Part shown: one piece after another, positions 63,972-64,000 of the stretch
How the letters are laid out: the number at the start of each line of letters is the position of its first letter
How positions within the stretch are numbered: the stretch's first letter is position 1
Assembly: GCF_009928415.1 (NCBI RefSeq)
Contig: NZ_JAABNN010000008.1
Span: 1 to 64,000, forward strand
Direction of reading: 5' to 3'
Origin: Bacillus sp. USDA818B3_A
GTDB taxonomy: Bacteria; Bacillota; Bacilli; Bacillales; Cytobacillaceae
DNA length: 64,000 bases
Position numbers and translations under genes: made by a program
Notes under the pieces: model-generated
Database searches by the model: none
The model's input: the letters and a program-made list of their open reading frames with translations, nothing else
Told to the model about the DNA's origin: nothing

Positions 63972-64000
63972 AGAATGGTCTTTAAAAAATAAATTGCACA

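Overview
The window is a chromosomal segment of a low-GC, endospore-forming member of the Bacillaceae, probably a Bacillus or Neobacillus-type organism. The evidence is gene content and order: the run thrS, ytxC, dnaI, dnaB, nrdR, gapB, coaE, ytaF, mutM, polA, phoR, phoP, mdh, icd, citZ, ytwI, ytvI, pyk, pfkA, accA, accD, ytsJ, dnaE, ytrH, ytrI, nrnA, ytpI, ytoI, ytkL, ald, moaB, ackA, ytxK, tpx, ytfJ, ytfI, nadF2, SASP, thiI, nifZ, ezrA, refZ, ytsP, ytrP, rpsD follows the corresponding Bacillus subtilis region closely. Sporulation genes occur throughout (ytxC, ytaF, ytvI, ytrHI, ytfJ, an alpha/beta SASP, refZ). Most genes lie on the minus strand.

Layout. 1-936: 5' part of a group II intron, cut by the window edge and inserted exactly behind the thrS terminator. 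0.97-11.6 kb: thrS with its T-box, ytxC, the primosome genes dnaB-dnaI, nrdR, gluconeogenic gapB with CcpN-like operators, coaE, ytaF, mutM. 11.6-16.4 kb: polA and an overlapping phoP-phoR pair whose PhoR lacks the extracytoplasmic sensor domain. 16.5-18.5 kb: an accessory pocket between phoP and mdh with a NERD-domain protein, a 52-bp tandem repeat array and a MaoC-like hydratase. 18.5-31.8 kb: central metabolism (mdh-icd-citZ, pyk-pfkA, accA-accD, malic enzyme). A FadR-type regulator sits between accD and the malic enzyme gene, and identical 13-bp palindromes stand before both accD and the malic enzyme gene. 31.8-41.5 kb: dnaE, ytrH-ytrI, nrnA, ytpI, ytoI, ytkL and an M24 dipeptidase. 41.5-41.8 kb: a structured RNA with 6S RNA architecture. 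41.8-60.8 kb: ald, a universal stress protein, moaB, an EcsC-family gene, ackA, tpx, ytfIJ, a second NAD kinase, rarD, SASP, nifZ-thiI, ezrA, refZ, free-methionine-sulfoxide reductase, a GGDEF protein, and rpsD with a long leader. 60.8-64 kb: the order departs from B. subtilis, with a YfcE-like phosphodiesterase, a probable amino-sugar operon (oxidoreductase plus DegT aminotransferase) and, directly upstream, a 53-codon collagen-like Gly-Pro-Lys gene.

Mobile and repeated DNA includes the intron, a 186-bp miniature inverted-repeat element with a perfect 8-bp target duplication (24437-24622), a palindromic intergenic repeat present as two long and at least two collapsed copies, and the 52-bp array. 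The most distinctive findings are the collagen-like peptide with its linked sugar genes and sigma-K-like promoter, the intact miniature element, the regulator with its two palindromes, and the 6S-like RNA. Assignments rest on reading motifs, gene order and signals by eye; no database search was run.
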